The notes below the pieces were generated by a model. That model had not been told where the DNA came from. It saw only the letters and a program-made list of their open reading frames with translations, and ran no database searches. Source: Pelagibacteraceae bacterium AG-404-P07 (lineage in GTDB: Bacteria; Pseudomonadota; Alphaproteobacteria; Pelagibacterales; Pelagibacteraceae). Taken from it: DNA of 64,000 nucleotides. Shown here piece by piece: positions 29,323 to 41,002 of the stretch. A program made the position numbers and the translations under genes. The stretch lies in contig QCJE01000002.1 in NCBI GenBank assembly GCA_003216235.1, positions 38,246-102,245 of the forward strand, read 5' to 3'. Positions within the stretch are counted from its first letter, which is position 1. Every line of letters begins with the position of its first letter.

Positions 29323-30369
29323 ATGTCTAAAATAATTTTAGGTATTATTGGAGGTGGTCAGCTAGGAAGTATGCTTTCAATTGCTGCTAAAAAGCTAAAT
29401 ATAAAAACAATAATTTTTTGTGACGACATTGATGCACCTGCAAAAAATTTTTGTGATGAATTTATATTTGGCAAATATGATGATAAAGAAAAAATTCTGG
29501 AGTTTGTTGATAAAACGAATATCATTACTTATGAATTTGAAAATATTCCTTATGAAACTCTTAATGAAATAAATAAAAAAAAATCTGTATTACCAAAACC
29601 TTCAATAAATAGACTTATACAACATAGACTTGCAGAAAAAGATTTTATAAACAAGTTAAACATTCGAACAACACAATATAAATTTGTTGAAAAAAAGTCT
29701 GACATTGAAACTTCAAAAGATTTTCTTCCAGGAATTCTAAAAACTACAACAATGGGTTATGATGGTAAAGGCCAATATCTAATAAATAAAATCGAAGATA
29801 TAGAGATATTAAATATTGATTTTTCTAGACAATATATACTTGAAAAACTCGTAAAACTTAAAAAAGAAATCTCAGTAATCATAACAAGATTTAGTAGTAA
29901 TAGTTATGAAATTTATGAACCTATAGAAAATATTCATGAGGATCAAATATTAAAATATTCAAAAATACCAGCTGAAATAAGTAAAACTATTTTTGATGAA
30001 TCAAAAGAATGGGCAATTAATATTGCCGAAGAATTAAATTATATAGGAACTTTATGTGTAGAATTTTTTATTGATAGAAATGAAAATTTATATGTTAATG
30101 AAATTGCGCCAAGAGTTCATAACTCAGGACATCTTACAATTAATGCATATAATATTAGCCAATTTGAAAATCATGTGAGAGCAGTTTGTTCTCTAGATAA
30201 GATTTCATTAAAAAAAATTGCGAATGCTAAAATGGTTAACTTAATAGGAAATCAAATAGAACTATATAGACAAAATATAAAATTAAATAAAAATGAATTT
30301 TTCTTTGATTATTTAAAAAAAGAGATTAAAGAAAAAAGAAAAATGGGCCATATAACAACTTTATTATAA
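29323..30369 (+). CDS. purK: N5-carboxyaminoimidazole ribonucleotide synthase
   Basis: LGIIGGGQLGSMLSIAAKKL; ATP-grasp; NEIAPRVHNSGHLTINA. Confidence 0.95.
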   Translation: MSKIILGIIGGGQLGSMLSIAAKKLNIKTIIFCDDIDAPAKNFCDEFIFGKYDDKEKILEFVDKTNIITYEFENIPYETLNEINKKKSVLPKPSINRLIQHRLAEKDFINKLNIRTTQYKFVEKKSDIETSKDFLPGILKTTTMGYDGKGQYLINKIEDIEILNIDFSRQYILEKLVKLKKEISVIITRFSSNSYEIYEPIENIHEDQILKYSKIPAEISKTIFDESKEWAINIAEELNYIGTLCVEFFIDRNENLYVNEIAPRVHNSGHLTINAYNISQFENHVRAVCSLDKISLKKIANAKMVNLIGNQIELYRQNIKLNKNEFFFDYLKKEIKEKRKMGHITTLL

Positions 30370-30373
30370 ATCT

Positions 30374-30841
30374 ATGCTCGAGTCTGTAGAGGGAAATTTT
30401 GATCATCCAGAAGTTAATGAACTTCTAGCCAAACATTTTATTGAACTTAGGGCTGCTTCACCCGAGGGTAGCGCTCATGTTTTAGATATTCCTGGGTTAA
30501 AAGATCCATCTATTAAGTTTTGGAGCTTATGGGAAAATAATAAATTAATGGGTTGTGGTGCTCTTAAATTTTTAAGTGATGAGCATGGAGAGTTTAAATC
30601 AATAAGAGTTCATGATCATTTTAGAAAAAAAGGTAACGGAATTAGAGTCATTAAACACCTAATTGATGAAGCAAAAAAACTTAAAATTAAAAGAATTAGT
30701 ATTGAAACTGGTGCAGGAAAATTTTTTGAACCTGCACGACGGTTGTTTAGCAAATGTAATTTTGAGCCCTGTGAACCTTTTGCACACTATAAAAAAGACA
30801 TTAATTCTCTTTATTTGACAAAAATTGTAGATAATAATTAA
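30374..30841 (+). CDS. GNAT family N-acetyltransferase
   Basis: GEFKSIRVHDHFRKKGNGIRVIKHLIDEAKKLKIKRISIETG. Confidence 0.85.
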   Translation: MLESVEGNFDHPEVNELLAKHFIELRAASPEGSAHVLDIPGLKDPSIKFWSLWENNKLMGCGALKFLSDEHGEFKSIRVHDHFRKKGNGIRVIKHLIDEAKKLKIKRISIETGAGKFFEPARRLFSKCNFEPCEPFAHYKKDINSLYLTKIVDNN

Positions 30842-30953
30842 AATAAATACTAAAAAAAGATCAATTTTGTTGACAAAACCGTTAAAAATCTTAACAAAGC
30901 AAAAATTACTTATTTATAAGTAATAAATTAACATAATAACAAAAAGTAAAAAT

Positions 30954-31160
30954 ATGAGTCTAAAAGGAAAAGTAAAATGGTTCAATCCAACCAAAGGTTA
31001 TGGTTTTATTGAAAGAGAAGATAAAGAAAAAGATGTATTTGTGCATGCCTCTGCAGTGAGAGAAGCAGGTATGAATGGTTTAGATGAGGGTCAGGCTTTG
31101 ACTTTCGATGTTGAAGATGGTCCTAAAGGTCCTTCAGCAGTTAAATTACAAACTGCATAA
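30954..31160 (+). CDS. Cold-shock domain protein
   Basis: [31 protein letters not shown]. Confidence 0.95.
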   Translation: MSLKGKVKWFNPTKGYGFIEREDKEKDVFVHASAVREAGMNGLDEGQALTFDVEDGPKGPSAVKLQTA

Positions 31161-31174
31161 TTTTCACATTTAAA

Positions 31175-31234
31175 TTTATTGGCTATACAGATTAAATAAT
31201 CCAAAGATATGTTTTATTTTTTATAGCCAATAAA
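31175..31234 (+). other. 13-bp perfect inverted repeat after csp gene
   Basis: TTTATTGGCTATA (31175-31187) / TATAGCCAATAAA (31222-31234). Confidence 0.7.
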
Positions 31235-31249
31235 CTATTCTTTTATTTA

Positions 31250-31603
31250 ATGGATAAAAGAAAAATTACAAAATTAGACAAACTAAAGTTTGAACCTTTT
31301 GATAAGTATGGTGAACCAATCAAAGGATGGTCCTGGCACAAAATTAGTTTCAATGAAAAAACTAATTACGGAAGTTATATATCAAAATTAGAGCCAGGAA
31401 CAAAAACTCTACCACACATGCATACTGGGTATGAAGAATTTTTAATCCTTGAGGGGGAGTTGATAGACTCAGATGGTACAGTTTTTAAAAAAGGAGATTT
31501 TATTTCATATCAACCTAATAGTAGTCATTCATCGTTTACAAAAAAAGGTTGTTTAATTTTAACTTTTATGAGAGGACACAATAATCAAATAAAAGAAAAA
31601 TAA
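31250..31603 (+). CDS. Cupin domain protein (ChrR-like)
   Basis: SKLEPGTKTLPHMHTGYEEFLILEGELIDSDGTVFKKGDFISYQPNSSHSS. Confidence 0.8.
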   Translation: MDKRKITKLDKLKFEPFDKYGEPIKGWSWHKISFNEKTNYGSYISKLEPGTKTLPHMHTGYEEFLILEGELIDSDGTVFKKGDFISYQPNSSHSSFTKKGCLILTFMRGHNNQIKEK

Positions 31604-31606
31604 TTT

Positions 31607-32353
31607 ATGATTGGAATATTGGGAGGTATGGGTACACAAGCAGGATTGGATTTCTGCAATAAATTAGCAATTCAATATAGAGGAAAAATTGATCAAGATT
31701 ATCCTTTATTTTTTTTATACAACAAGTCTAATATTCCTGGAAGACCAGAGTCAATTGGAAAAACTACAGGAGCACTTTCAAATAGATTTGAAAATATTTC
31801 ATCAAAAAAAAAATATGAGAAAGTTTTAAAAAGTTTGGTTGATGGATGTAAAAAATTAGAAAAGGCAAAATGTAAATTTATTGTAATTCCATGTAATACA
31901 GCTCATTTTTGGTTTGAAGATCTTCAAAAAAAAATAAAGATTCCAATTATAAATATGCCAAAAGAAGTTTTTAATCACGCTAAAAGAAATTGTAAGAAAA
32001 ATTCAAAAATAGGATTGCTGGCAACTGAAGGAACTTTAAAAACTAAAGTTTATGATAAAATTTTTAATAGAAATTTTAAGTTATTTTTTCCAAATAATAA
32101 ACTGCAAAAACAAAGTGTGAATAAAGCAATCAGAGATGTTAAAATGGGCAAAGTTAAAAGAGCTGCTAAAATAATACAGCCTGCAATAAATTATTTGATA
32201 AAAAACAAATGTAATAAAATCATTTTAGGCTGCACAGAACTCCCGATTGCTATTTTTGCTTTTAAATCAATTAAAACTGTAAAATCGTCAAAAATTTTTT
32301 TAGATCCAAATTTAATTCTAGCTAATGCAGCAATGAAAAAATACAAAAATTAA
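31607..32353 (+). CDS. Aspartate/glutamate racemase family protein
   Basis: MIGILGGMGTQAGLDF, FIVIPCNTAHFWFE, KIILGCTELPI. Confidence 0.9.
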   Translation: MIGILGGMGTQAGLDFCNKLAIQYRGKIDQDYPLFFLYNKSNIPGRPESIGKTTGALSNRFENISSKKKYEKVLKSLVDGCKKLEKAKCKFIVIPCNTAHFWFEDLQKKIKIPIINMPKEVFNHAKRNCKKNSKIGLLATEGTLKTKVYDKIFNRNFKLFFPNNKLQKQSVNKAIRDVKMGKVKRAAKIIQPAINYLIKNKCNKIILGCTELPIAIFAFKSIKTVKSSKIFLDPNLILANAAMKKYKN

Positions 32354-32794
32354 ATGAAACAATCTAAAGAACGACCATATGTCTTATTTGTTGCTGAAGT
32401 TATATATTCTGAAGTTTCAGAAATAAAAAAAAATAATATTGGTTTCTCAAATATTAATGCTATTGACAATTTCATTGGTACTAAAACTTATAATGAAATT
32501 AGTAGTGGAAAATTTCATGATAATTGGTTTAAGGAACTTTCCAAAAATAATTATATTGATAAGAAAACAAAAAGAAAGATTCCAGAAGAAACTTTAAAAC
32601 TCCTTAAAGTTCAAAAAGATATGATGATCAAACAATTAATTCAATATCCTGAATTATATTATGCTAAGAGCCATTTTCCCTTAGAAATTTCTCAAAGAGC
32701 TTTTGATCATTTATGGAGAATGTGTGAAAGTTATGAATTATGGTGCAAAGAGACTAAACAAAATAAATTAATATTATTAGATCTTATTGATTAG
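32354..32794 (+). CDS. Conserved hypothetical protein, 146 aa
   Basis: ATG directly abuts racemase stop; intact ORF. Confidence 0.6.
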   Translation: MKQSKERPYVLFVAEVIYSEVSEIKKNNIGFSNINAIDNFIGTKTYNEISSGKFHDNWFKELSKNNYIDKKTKRKIPEETLKLLKVQKDMMIKQLIQYPELYYAKSHFPLEISQRAFDHLWRMCESYELWCKETKQNKLILLDLID

Positions 32795-33095
32795 CTTTTT
32801 TAAGAATAGCTCCAGTTTTATTTATTTTATTTTTAACTAAAATATAAAAATCTTCGCTTTCTAAAGTTTGCTTATGAATATTTTTATTATTCGTGCTTAT
32901 TTCCTTAACATTTTCAAGTGGTGTTTTTCCAGTATAATGAGTTATCATTTCATTAGATCCATATGACAAACTTGCCTGAAAAACATTCCCAGTAGAACTT
33001 AATGTATAAGCTGGGCCTAGCATAGCAGTTGGTGAAGTACATCCACCTAAGAAACTTATTGTCAATAATCCAAATATTATTTTTTTATGAATCAT
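32784..33095 (-). CDS. Small lipoprotein (start trimmed from the ORF-track end 33176 to the MIHKK lipobox start)
   Basis: MIHKKIIFGLLTISFLGGCTSP lipobox; C-terminus convergent with 32354-32794. Confidence 0.65.
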   Translation of the reverse strand: MIHKKIIFGLLTISFLGGCTSPTAMLGPAYTLSSTGNVFQASLSYGSNEMITHYTGKTPLENVKEISTNNKNIHKQTLESEDFYILVKNKINKTGAILKKANQ

Positions 33096-33230
33096 GTGAA
33101 GGAATCTTAAGCATTTAAAAATACAACTCAAGGTAGAATTAATTTTTTGATGCAAAGCCTTTATTTTCATAGACAAATTTAACTAAATTTGAGAATCAAA
33201 TGTAAGCTTAATTTATTTATAAAACCTAAA

Positions 33231-34079
33231 ATGATCAGGATATATCCACTCATTTTTATTTTACTATGGTCATCGGCTTTTATAACAACTAAGCCGATCG
33301 TAGATAATAGCGATCCATTTGCTGCTTTAGCATTTAGATTTTTTTTTGTAGCAGTTGGATTTTATTTATTTTCACTTTATTCAAATCACTCAATACTTAT
33401 TAAGCAAAAAAATTTAATTGAATCTGTGTTTAGTGGAGTTCTTTTTCATGGACTTTATTTAGGTGGAGTATTTTATTCTATCTCAATAGGTATGCCGACA
33501 GGCATAGCTGCCTTAATAGTAACGCTGCAACCTGTTTTAACAAATGTATTAAGCGGACCAATTCTTGGTGAGAAAGTGACAATAAAACAATGGACTGGTG
33601 TTTTACTCGGATTTATAGGTGCAGCAATAGTTTTAGGATTAGATGTAGGACATGAGATACCTTTGTTTGGATTAATAGCAACGATAATCGCATTAATTGC
33701 TATTACAACTTCAACAATTTGGCAAAAAAAATTAAGCAGTAATTTACCTTTATCAGTGAGTAATTTCTATCAGGCCATTGGTGGCTGTTTATTTCATGTT
33801 ATTATAGTAATACTTTTTACTGAACCTTACATTGAATTTACGAAAACATTCTTTATCGCAATGAGTCATCAAATTTTTTTAGTATCGTTTGGAGCTTTTA
33901 CAATACTAATGTTTTTAATAAAAAATAATTCAGCTAGTAAAACCGTTTCTATTTTTTTTCTAATTCCAGCTACGTCTGCTTTTATGGCTTGGCTTTTTTT
34001 AAATGAAAATTTAACAAATTTAGATCTTCTGGGTTTTTTAGTTACCTCATTGGGTGTTTATATTGCTACTAGAAATTAA
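33231..34079 (+). CDS. EamA/DMT superfamily transporter (start trimmed from 33189)
   Basis: LIFILLWSSAFITTKPIVDNSDPFAALAFRFF, ~10 TM. Confidence 0.85.
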   Translation: MIRIYPLIFILLWSSAFITTKPIVDNSDPFAALAFRFFFVAVGFYLFSLYSNHSILIKQKNLIESVFSGVLFHGLYLGGVFYSISIGMPTGIAALIVTLQPVLTNVLSGPILGEKVTIKQWTGVLLGFIGAAIVLGLDVGHEIPLFGLIATIIALIAITTSTIWQKKLSSNLPLSVSNFYQAIGGCLFHVIIVILFTEPYIEFTKTFFIAMSHQIFLVSFGAFTILMFLIKNNSASKTVSIFFLIPATSAFMAWLFLNENLTNLDLLGFLVTSLGVYIATRN

Positions 34080-34085
34080 GAATTA

Positions 34086-34673
34086 TTATATGGATTCAAA
34101 TCCAAACTCTAAAGACGCATCAGTTATAGAGTGATACAAAGACTCACCAAAACTTCTTAAAGCAAATATTCTTACTTTATATGGACTTTCATCAATCATA
34201 TCTATTGTTAGAGCTATACCATTATAAATAGAATTTATTGAATTATTTTTTTCTAAAGTATTAAAATTGAAAGGACACCCTTTCTTTAATACTTCTTTAA
34301 CTTCTTTTCCTTCTAATTCAATTATAGCTTTTGAATGAGATAAATCAGTTACGGCAAAATCTTTTTCTTTAAAATTTTCTAAAATATTTTTTAGTAAATC
34401 TTTTTTTGTTGAAACCAAAAGCCAATTTTTTGGTCCATTCCACAATATTCTTGTATCTTTATTACTGATTACACTTAATGGTTTATCTTTTAATTTCAAA
34501 CTATCAATATCAATACTCTCAATTGAAATATTAGAATTTTTATATTGAACTATTTGGACTATGAGTAAATTTTTTATCTCTGAAATTTTTAAAAGATTAT
34601 TATCATTTTTGTTTTGATAATCACCAAATTTACCTGTTGTGTGAACATTTGCTAAAGCTGATATCGAACTCAT
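34086..34673 (-). CDS. soxG: Sarcosine oxidase gamma subunit
   Basis: [29 protein letters not shown]; follows soxA. Confidence 0.85.
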   Translation of the reverse strand: MSSISALANVHTTGKFGDYQNKNDNNLLKISEIKNLLIVQIVQYKNSNISIESIDIDSLKLKDKPLSVISNKDTRILWNGPKNWLLVSTKKDLLKNILENFKEKDFAVTDLSHSKAIIELEGKEVKEVLKKGCPFNFNTLEKNNSINSIYNGIALTIDMIDESPYKVRIFALRSFGESLYHSITDASLEFGFESI

Positions 34674-37666
34674 GACCTTACCCTTTCACCTTTTGGATCA
34701 ACATAATGTGAAGAAACTATCTCAACAGGAATTATCTTATTTTTAAGAGGAGACATTACAAATAATTTTTCACCAATCATATTTTTTCCATCTTTCAATA
34801 TGGCTAATGAAAATGGGTTATTATGTTCAACGCTCCAACATGAAGCTGAAATGTAACCTAATTTTGGATTTGGCAATGGCGCGTTAGAATCTTTAACTAA
34901 ATGTGATCCTTCTGGAATACTTGTTTTTTTATCTAATGGAACAACACCAACAACTTTCTGTCTATCTTCAGCTGTAAATGCTTCTCTAATTAGAGATCGC
35001 TTTCCAATGAAATCTTTCTTTTTACTTAATAATCCTTCAAGAGAATTATCATAAGGTATTGTTCTTCCATCAAGTTCAGATCCTGCAACGTGACCCATTT
35101 CTATTCTAAGAGTTGATAGTGCCTCTGTTCCATATGGTTGAATCTCAAATTCTTGACCAGCTTCAATGATTTTTTCCCACATAAAATTACCATTATCAGA
35201 CTCAACATTTACTTCGTAAGCAAGTTCTCCTGAAAATGAAATTCTAAAAATTCTAGCTTTTACTCCAAATAAATCTGCTTCCATGTAGCCCATAAATGGT
35301 AATCCTTCCTTAGACACATCGGAATTTGGAAATAGTTTTTGCAATAAATCCCTTGATTTTGGTCCAGCAATAGCGGCTCCAGCCCATTGCTCTGTTGTTG
35401 AAACTACGTTAACATTTAGCTCTGGCCATACCAGTTGCAAATAATATTCCAAATGTGAGAGAACATTAGCTGCTTGAGCAGTCGTAGTTGTCATATGATA
35501 ATGATTTTCTGAAATTCTTGTTGTTGTTCCGTCGTCCATAACAATGCCATCTTCCCGTAACATGACTCCGTATCTTGCTTTTCCAATTGGTAACTTTAAC
35601 CATGCATTTGTGTAAACTCTGTTAAGTAGTTCTGCTGCATCTGGACCTTTGATGTCTATTTTACCTAATGTAGTTACATCACAAACTCCTACGTTTGCTC
35701 TCACATTTTTTGCTTCTCTTTTTGATGCTTCAAATAAATTTTCATCTCCCTGTTTATAATATCTAGGTCTTAACCAAACTCCTGCATCGACAAATACTGC
35801 ATTATTTTTTTCATGCCACGAGTGCATTGGAGACTTTCTTGTTGGCTTTGAGTGTTTTCCAATCTCTCTTCCAACAATTGCACCTATCGAAACTGGCGTA
35901 TATGGAGGCCTAAAAGTAGTGTGACCAACATTTGGTACTACTTTATTTTCAATTTTTGATACTAATTGCAAACCATTAAGGTTACTTGTTTTACCTTGGT
36001 CTGTTGCCATACCAAGGGTGGTATATCTTTTTACATGTTCGATTGATCTATAACCTTCTTTTAAAGCTATTTCTATATCCGAAACGGCGACGTCATTTTG
36101 AAAGTCCAAAAATCTTTTATAATTTTTACCCTTAGGAAGGGGCACACACCAAAATTTATCATGGACGGTTGATTTTTTTTCAACAACATTTGGAAAAGAA
36201 ATTTTATTATCATTATTAGTAATTTTTTTTGCCAATTCATGACCAGTTTCAAATGAACTTTTTAAAGTCTCATTTAAAGTGTAAATCCCGTTCGCAGCTC
36301 CCAATGTTTTTTCATTTTGTTTTGAAATTCCTGGAACAAATGCATCAATATCTTCATTAAACTTTGTTTTATTTCCTGATTGTGACGCTAAGTGAATAGT
36401 AGGTGTCCAATAACCAGAAACACAAATACAATCACATTTTATATTTTCTATTACACCAAGTTCTTCTTTATTATCAGAAATTTTCGCAATATCTGCTGAT
36501 CTTACTTTTTTATAACCTTGTGCAGCCACTACCACATAAGAAAACTTGATATTAATTCCTAAATTTTTTGCTTCATCAATTATTTCTGATTGAGGATTTT
36601 TTCTTGTGTCTAAAATAATTGTCTCAACTCCATTTTTTTTAAATTCAATAGCTGTTTCATATCCACTGTCATTGTTAGTGAATATTAAAGGATTTTTTCC
36701 AACTAACACTCCATAAACTTTTAAATATTCTTTTGCAGCAGAAGATAGTATTACACCTGGGGTATCATTATTGCCAAAAACTATTGGTCTTTCAATTGAA
36801 CCTGATGAAATTAGAACTTCCTTAGCTCTGATGTACCATAGTCTTTGTTTTGGATGAAATTTTTTTGTTTCTGGTAAATGATCACTAATTCTTTCTGACA
36901 TTACCAACATATTATGATCATAATAGCCAAAAACCTGCGATCTATTTTTAACAGTTACATTTGGCATTTCTTTCAGTTCACTGATAATTCCTTCAGCCCA
37001 TTCTTTGCCCGATTTATTTCCAATATTTACTTCACTTGTAAGTAATGTTCCGCCAAATCTAGATTTATCTTCAGCCAGAATTACTCTTGCTCCATTCTTC
37101 GCAGCAGCATAAGCGCTTGCTAAACCTGACGGACCTGAGCCTGCAATTAATAAATCACAATACTCATACTTGTGTTCATATCTTTCTTTGTCATGCTCTA
37201 TAGATGCAACTCCAAGTCCTGCTGCTTTTCGAATAAATGGCTCATAAATTTTATACCAAAAACTTTTTGGCCACATAAAAGTTTTGTAATAAAATCCAGC
37301 AGGTAAAAAAATCTTTAAGAAATTATTTATTGCTCCCACATCAAAATTTACACTAGGCCAACAATTTACACTTTTTGCCTCTAATCCCTCAAAAAGCTCC
37401 TGTTCTGTAGCTTTTATGTTCGGTTCAGTTTCACCATTCCTGTATAATTGAACTATTGCATATGGTTCGTCTACTCCTGCTCCAAAAAAACCTCTAGGTC
37501 TATGATATTTAAAGCTTCTTCCAACTAAATGAACACCATTTGCAATTAAAGCTGAGGCTAAAGTATCTCCTTCATATCCAAAATAATCTTTACCATTAAA
37601 TTTAAATGAGAGTTTTTTATTTCTGTTAATCAATCCAATATTTTCTAATCTAAAATTTTGTGACAT
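34670..37666 (-). CDS. soxA: Sarcosine oxidase alpha subunit (heterotetrameric; GcvT C-terminal domain)
   Basis: [58 protein letters not shown]. Confidence 0.93.
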   Translation of the reverse strand: MSQNFRLENIGLINRNKKLSFKFNGKDYFGYEGDTLASALIANGVHLVGRSFKYHRPRGFFGAGVDEPYAIVQLYRNGETEPNIKATEQELFEGLEAKSVNCWPSVNFDVGAINNFLKIFLPAGFYYKTFMWPKSFWYKIYEPFIRKAAGLGVASIEHDKERYEHKYEYCDLLIAGSGPSGLASAYAAAKNGARVILAEDKSRFGGTLLTSEVNIGNKSGKEWAEGIISELKEMPNVTVKNRSQVFGYYDHNMLVMSERISDHLPETKKFHPKQRLWYIRAKEVLISSGSIERPIVFGNNDTPGVILSSAAKEYLKVYGVLVGKNPLIFTNNDSGYETAIEFKKNGVETIILDTRKNPQSEIIDEAKNLGINIKFSYVVVAAQGYKKVRSADIAKISDNKEELGVIENIKCDCICVSGYWTPTIHLASQSGNKTKFNEDIDAFVPGISKQNEKTLGAANGIYTLNETLKSSFETGHELAKKITNNDNKISFPNVVEKKSTVHDKFWCVPLPKGKNYKRFLDFQNDVAVSDIEIALKEGYRSIEHVKRYTTLGMATDQGKTSNLNGLQLVSKIENKVVPNVGHTTFRPPYTPVSIGAIVGREIGKHSKPTRKSPMHSWHEKNNAVFVDAGVWLRPRYYKQGDENLFEASKREAKNVRANVGVCDVTTLGKIDIKGPDAAELLNRVYTNAWLKLPIGKARYGVMLREDGIVMDDGTTTRISENHYHMTTTTAQAANVLSHLEYYLQLVWPELNVNVVSTTEQWAGAAIAGPKSRDLLQKLFPNSDVSKEGLPFMGYMEADLFGVKARIFRISFSGELAYEVNVESDNGNFMWEKIIEAGQEFEIQPYGTEALSTLRIEMGHVAGSELDGRTIPYDNSLEGLLSKKKDFIGKRSLIREAFTAEDRQKVVGVVPLDKKTSIPEGSHLVKDSNAPLPNPKLGYISASCWSVEHNNPFSLAILKDGKNMIGEKLFVMSPLKNKIIPVEIVSSHYVDPKGERVRS

Positions 37667-37935
37667 TATGAAATTTCCTCATTAGCTTTTAAAGTATTAA
37701 AAATTTCGTGAGTTGCTGTATCTCTTTCAACTTTTATCCATTGTCTACATCCCGATAAATGTTGCCATAACTCCCAATGTTTTCCTCTTAGACTTTTTCT
37801 ATTATATACAAAGTTATTCCACTCTTCATCTGAGGTTTCTTTACCTAACTCGGGTCTTTTAACACTGGCATCACCACCATAAGAAAATTCATTTTGAGAT
37901 CTCATTCCACAATGTGGACATTTGATATGAAGCAT
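37666..37935 (-). CDS. soxD: Sarcosine oxidase delta subunit
   Basis: MLHIKCPHCGMRSQNEFSYGGDA ... HLSGCRQWIKVERDTATHEI. Confidence 0.95.
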   Translation of the reverse strand: MLHIKCPHCGMRSQNEFSYGGDASVKRPELGKETSDEEWNNFVYNRKSLRGKHWELWQHLSGCRQWIKVERDTATHEIFNTLKANEEIS

Positions 37936-39192
37936 TTATGAAATCCAAGTTTTTGTGCCAAGTCCCTTTTCATCTAACAAGTGACCTGTATTAAATCTAT
38001 TTAAATTATATCCAGCATTTAATTCATGAACTCTATCTTGAGCAATAGTGTGAGCAAAAGTCCAACCAGACGCTGGTGTTGCTTTAAAACCACCATAACA
38101 CCAACCGCAATTTAAATATAATCCTTCAATATGAGTTTTGTCTATAATTGGTGAACCATCCATAGACATGTCCATTATTCCACCCCAAGTTCTAAGCATT
38201 TTTAATTTACTCAAGAAAGGCATCATTGCAATCCCTTCTGTTAAAACATGTTGAAGTGTTGGAAGGTTTCCTCTTTGCGCATAACTATTATAACCATCTA
38301 AATCACCACCCATAACCATTTCACCTTTGTCCGATTGACTAATATAAAAATGTCCAGCACCAAAAGTAACTACTTTATCCAAAACTGGTTTTACTGGTTC
38401 AGAAACACATGCTTGTAAAAGATGAGTTTCAATAGGTAATGTCATATTTAATTTTTCAGCTAAAATATTTGTGCTTCCTGCAACACATAATCCAATTTTT
38501 TTTGCTTTAATGTTTCCACGTGATGTTCTTACTCCCTGAATTTTTCCCCCTGAAATATCAAATCCAATTACCTCACAATTTTGTATTATATCAACACCCA
38601 TTGAGTCTGCTTGACGAGCGTAACCCCAAGCTACCGCATCATGTCTTGCTGTACCAGCGCTTGGTTGCATGAGTCCACCAAAAATTGGAAATCTTACATT
38701 TTCAGAAAAGTCTGCCATGGGGATAATTTCTTTTACTTGTTCTCTGTTTAAAAGTTCTGCATCAATTCCATTTAAACGCATTGAATTTCCTCTTCTTGCA
38801 TAAACATTCATTTGAGCATCAGAGTGTGCAAGATTAATAATTCCCCTAGGTGAGAACATAACGTTATAATTTAAATCTTGGCTCATCTTTCTCCATAGAT
38901 CCATTCCAAATTCACTGAATAATGCATTATCATCATACATATAATTTGACCTGATTATTGTAGTATTACGTCCAACATTGCCACCACCGATCCATCCTTT
39001 TTCTATGATAGCAACATTTGTAATATTATGTTCTTTTGCAAGATAATAAGCAGTGGCTAAGCCATGACCTCCGCCTCCAATAATAACTACATCATATTCA
39101 CTTTTTGGAGTTGGGTCTTTCCAAGCCAAATCCCAATTTTCGTGATTGGAAAAAGCATTTTTAACTAGACTAAATATTGAGTATTTTTGCAT
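37936..39192 (-). CDS. soxB: Sarcosine oxidase beta subunit
   Basis: YDVVIIGGGGHGLATAYYLAKEHNITNVAIIEKGWIGGGNVGRNTTIIRSNY. Confidence 0.95.
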   Translation of the reverse strand: MQKYSIFSLVKNAFSNHENWDLAWKDPTPKSEYDVVIIGGGGHGLATAYYLAKEHNITNVAIIEKGWIGGGNVGRNTTIIRSNYMYDDNALFSEFGMDLWRKMSQDLNYNVMFSPRGIINLAHSDAQMNVYARRGNSMRLNGIDAELLNREQVKEIIPMADFSENVRFPIFGGLMQPSAGTARHDAVAWGYARQADSMGVDIIQNCEVIGFDISGGKIQGVRTSRGNIKAKKIGLCVAGSTNILAEKLNMTLPIETHLLQACVSEPVKPVLDKVVTFGAGHFYISQSDKGEMVMGGDLDGYNSYAQRGNLPTLQHVLTEGIAMMPFLSKLKMLRTWGGIMDMSMDGSPIIDKTHIEGLYLNCGWCYGGFKATPASGWTFAHTIAQDRVHELNAGYNLNRFNTGHLLDEKGLGTKTWIS

Positions 39193-39319
39193 TATTAAAT
39201 TTTATAATAATGAATATAAATAGTCCCTATTTTTTTTATATATAATTTTTAGATATTTCCAAAGGCTCTAAAAAGAGATACTAATCGACCAATTTTTTTA
39301 ATTATTTTAAAGATTTTAA

Positions 39320-41002
39320 ATGAGCGATGTAAAATCAGATATTCAAATAGCAAGAGAAGCAAAAATGCAGCCAATCAAAGATATATTGGCTACGATAAAT
39401 GTACCAGATGAAAGCTCAGCGTTTAGCCCAATGGGCAGACATATAGCCAAAATAAATTTAGAATATTTAAAAACCTTAAAAAAAAAAGATGGAAAATTAG
39501 TTTTAGTTACTGCAATAACCCCAACTCCTGCTGGAGAGGGAAAAACTACCACATCTGTAGGGCTTAATGATGGATTAAATAAAATCGGAAAAAAATCTAT
39601 AGTATGTTTAAGAGAGCCCAGTCTTGGTCCATCATTTGGATTAAAAGGTGGTGCTGCTGGAGGAGGTTATGCTCAAGTTGTTCCTATGGAACAAATCAAT
39701 TTACATTTCACTGGAGATTTTCATGCAATAACTTCTGCTCATAATTTATTATCTGCTCTTATTGATAATCATATTTATTGGGGTAATAAACTAAACATCG
39801 ATGTAAGACGAGTTTCTTGGAGAAGAGTAATGGACATGAATGATAGATCTTTAAGATCAATCATCGTAGATCTAGGAGGTGTAGCAAATGGATATCCACG
39901 TCAAGACAGTTTTGATATTACAGTTGCCTCAGAATTAATGGCTATTTTCTGTCTAGCAACAGATCTAAAAGATTTAGAAAATAGGATTGCAAATATAACA
40001 ATTGGATATACTAGAGAAAAAAAACCTGTACAGGCTAAAGATTTAAATGCTCAAGGTCCAATGACAGTTTTGCTTAAAGAAGCAATTAGACCAAATGTAA
40101 CTCAAACTTTAGAAAATAATCCTGCGATTATTCATGGAGGTCCTTTTGCCAATATTGCTCACGGTTGTAATTCTGTAATAGCTACAAAGGCAGGACTTAA
40201 ATTAGCAGATTATGTTGTTACAGAAGCTGGATTTGGCGCAGATCTTGGGGCAGAAAAATTTTTAAATATTAAATGTAGAAAATCAGGATTGAAGCCTGAT
40301 TGTGTTGTTATTGTTGCAACCATAAGAGCTCTTAAAATGCATGGTGGTGTATTAAAAGATGAATTAAAAAACGAAAACGTAAAAGCTTTAAAGAAAGGTT
40401 TGGTTAATCTAGAAAGACATATAAATAATACGCGAAAATTTGGATTACCAGTTACGATTGCAGTAAATCATTTTATTACCGACACAGAGGAAGAAATGAA
40501 AACTTTGCTTGATTTTTGTAAAACTCAGGGAGTTAAAGCCTCAAAATGTACTCACTGGTCAAATGGAAGTGAAGGTACTAAAGAATTAGCGAAAAATGTT
40601 GTTGAAATATGTGAAGATAAAAAAAATACATTTAAATATTTATACGAAGATAGTCTTTCATTGTTTAAAAAGATTGAGAAAATTGCACAAGAGATTTACC
40701 ATGCAAGTGAAGTTGTAGCTGATACAAAAGTAAGACAACAATTAAAAGATTTTGAGGAGAAAGGTTACGGTAAACTTCCAGTTTGTATAGCAAAAACTCA
40801 ATATAGTTTTTCAACAGATCCAAATTTAAAAGGTGCACCTACTGGTCATGTATTGCCAGTGAGGGAAGTTAGACTATCATCTGGTGCAGAGTTTATTGTA
40901 GTTGTTTGCGGTGAAATAATGACTATGCCTGGTTTGCCTAGAGTTCCTGCAGCTGATTCTATAAAACTTAACGATAAAGGTGAAATTGAAGGGTTATTCT
41001 AA
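39320..41002 (+). CDS. fhs: Formate-tetrahydrofolate ligase
   Basis: [51 protein letters not shown]. Confidence 0.97.
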   Translation: MSDVKSDIQIAREAKMQPIKDILATINVPDESSAFSPMGRHIAKINLEYLKTLKKKDGKLVLVTAITPTPAGEGKTTTSVGLNDGLNKIGKKSIVCLREPSLGPSFGLKGGAAGGGYAQVVPMEQINLHFTGDFHAITSAHNLLSALIDNHIYWGNKLNIDVRRVSWRRVMDMNDRSLRSIIVDLGGVANGYPRQDSFDITVASELMAIFCLATDLKDLENRIANITIGYTREKKPVQAKDLNAQGPMTVLLKEAIRPNVTQTLENNPAIIHGGPFANIAHGCNSVIATKAGLKLADYVVTEAGFGADLGAEKFLNIKCRKSGLKPDCVVIVATIRALKMHGGVLKDELKNENVKALKKGLVNLERHINNTRKFGLPVTIAVNHFITDTEEEMKTLLDFCKTQGVKASKCTHWSNGSEGTKELAKNVVEICEDKKNTFKYLYEDSLSLFKKIEKIAQEIYHASEVVADTKVRQQLKDFEEKGYGKLPVCIAKTQYSFSTDPNLKGAPTGHVLPVREVRLSSGAEFIVVVCGEIMTMPGLPRVPAADSIKLNDKGEIEGLF

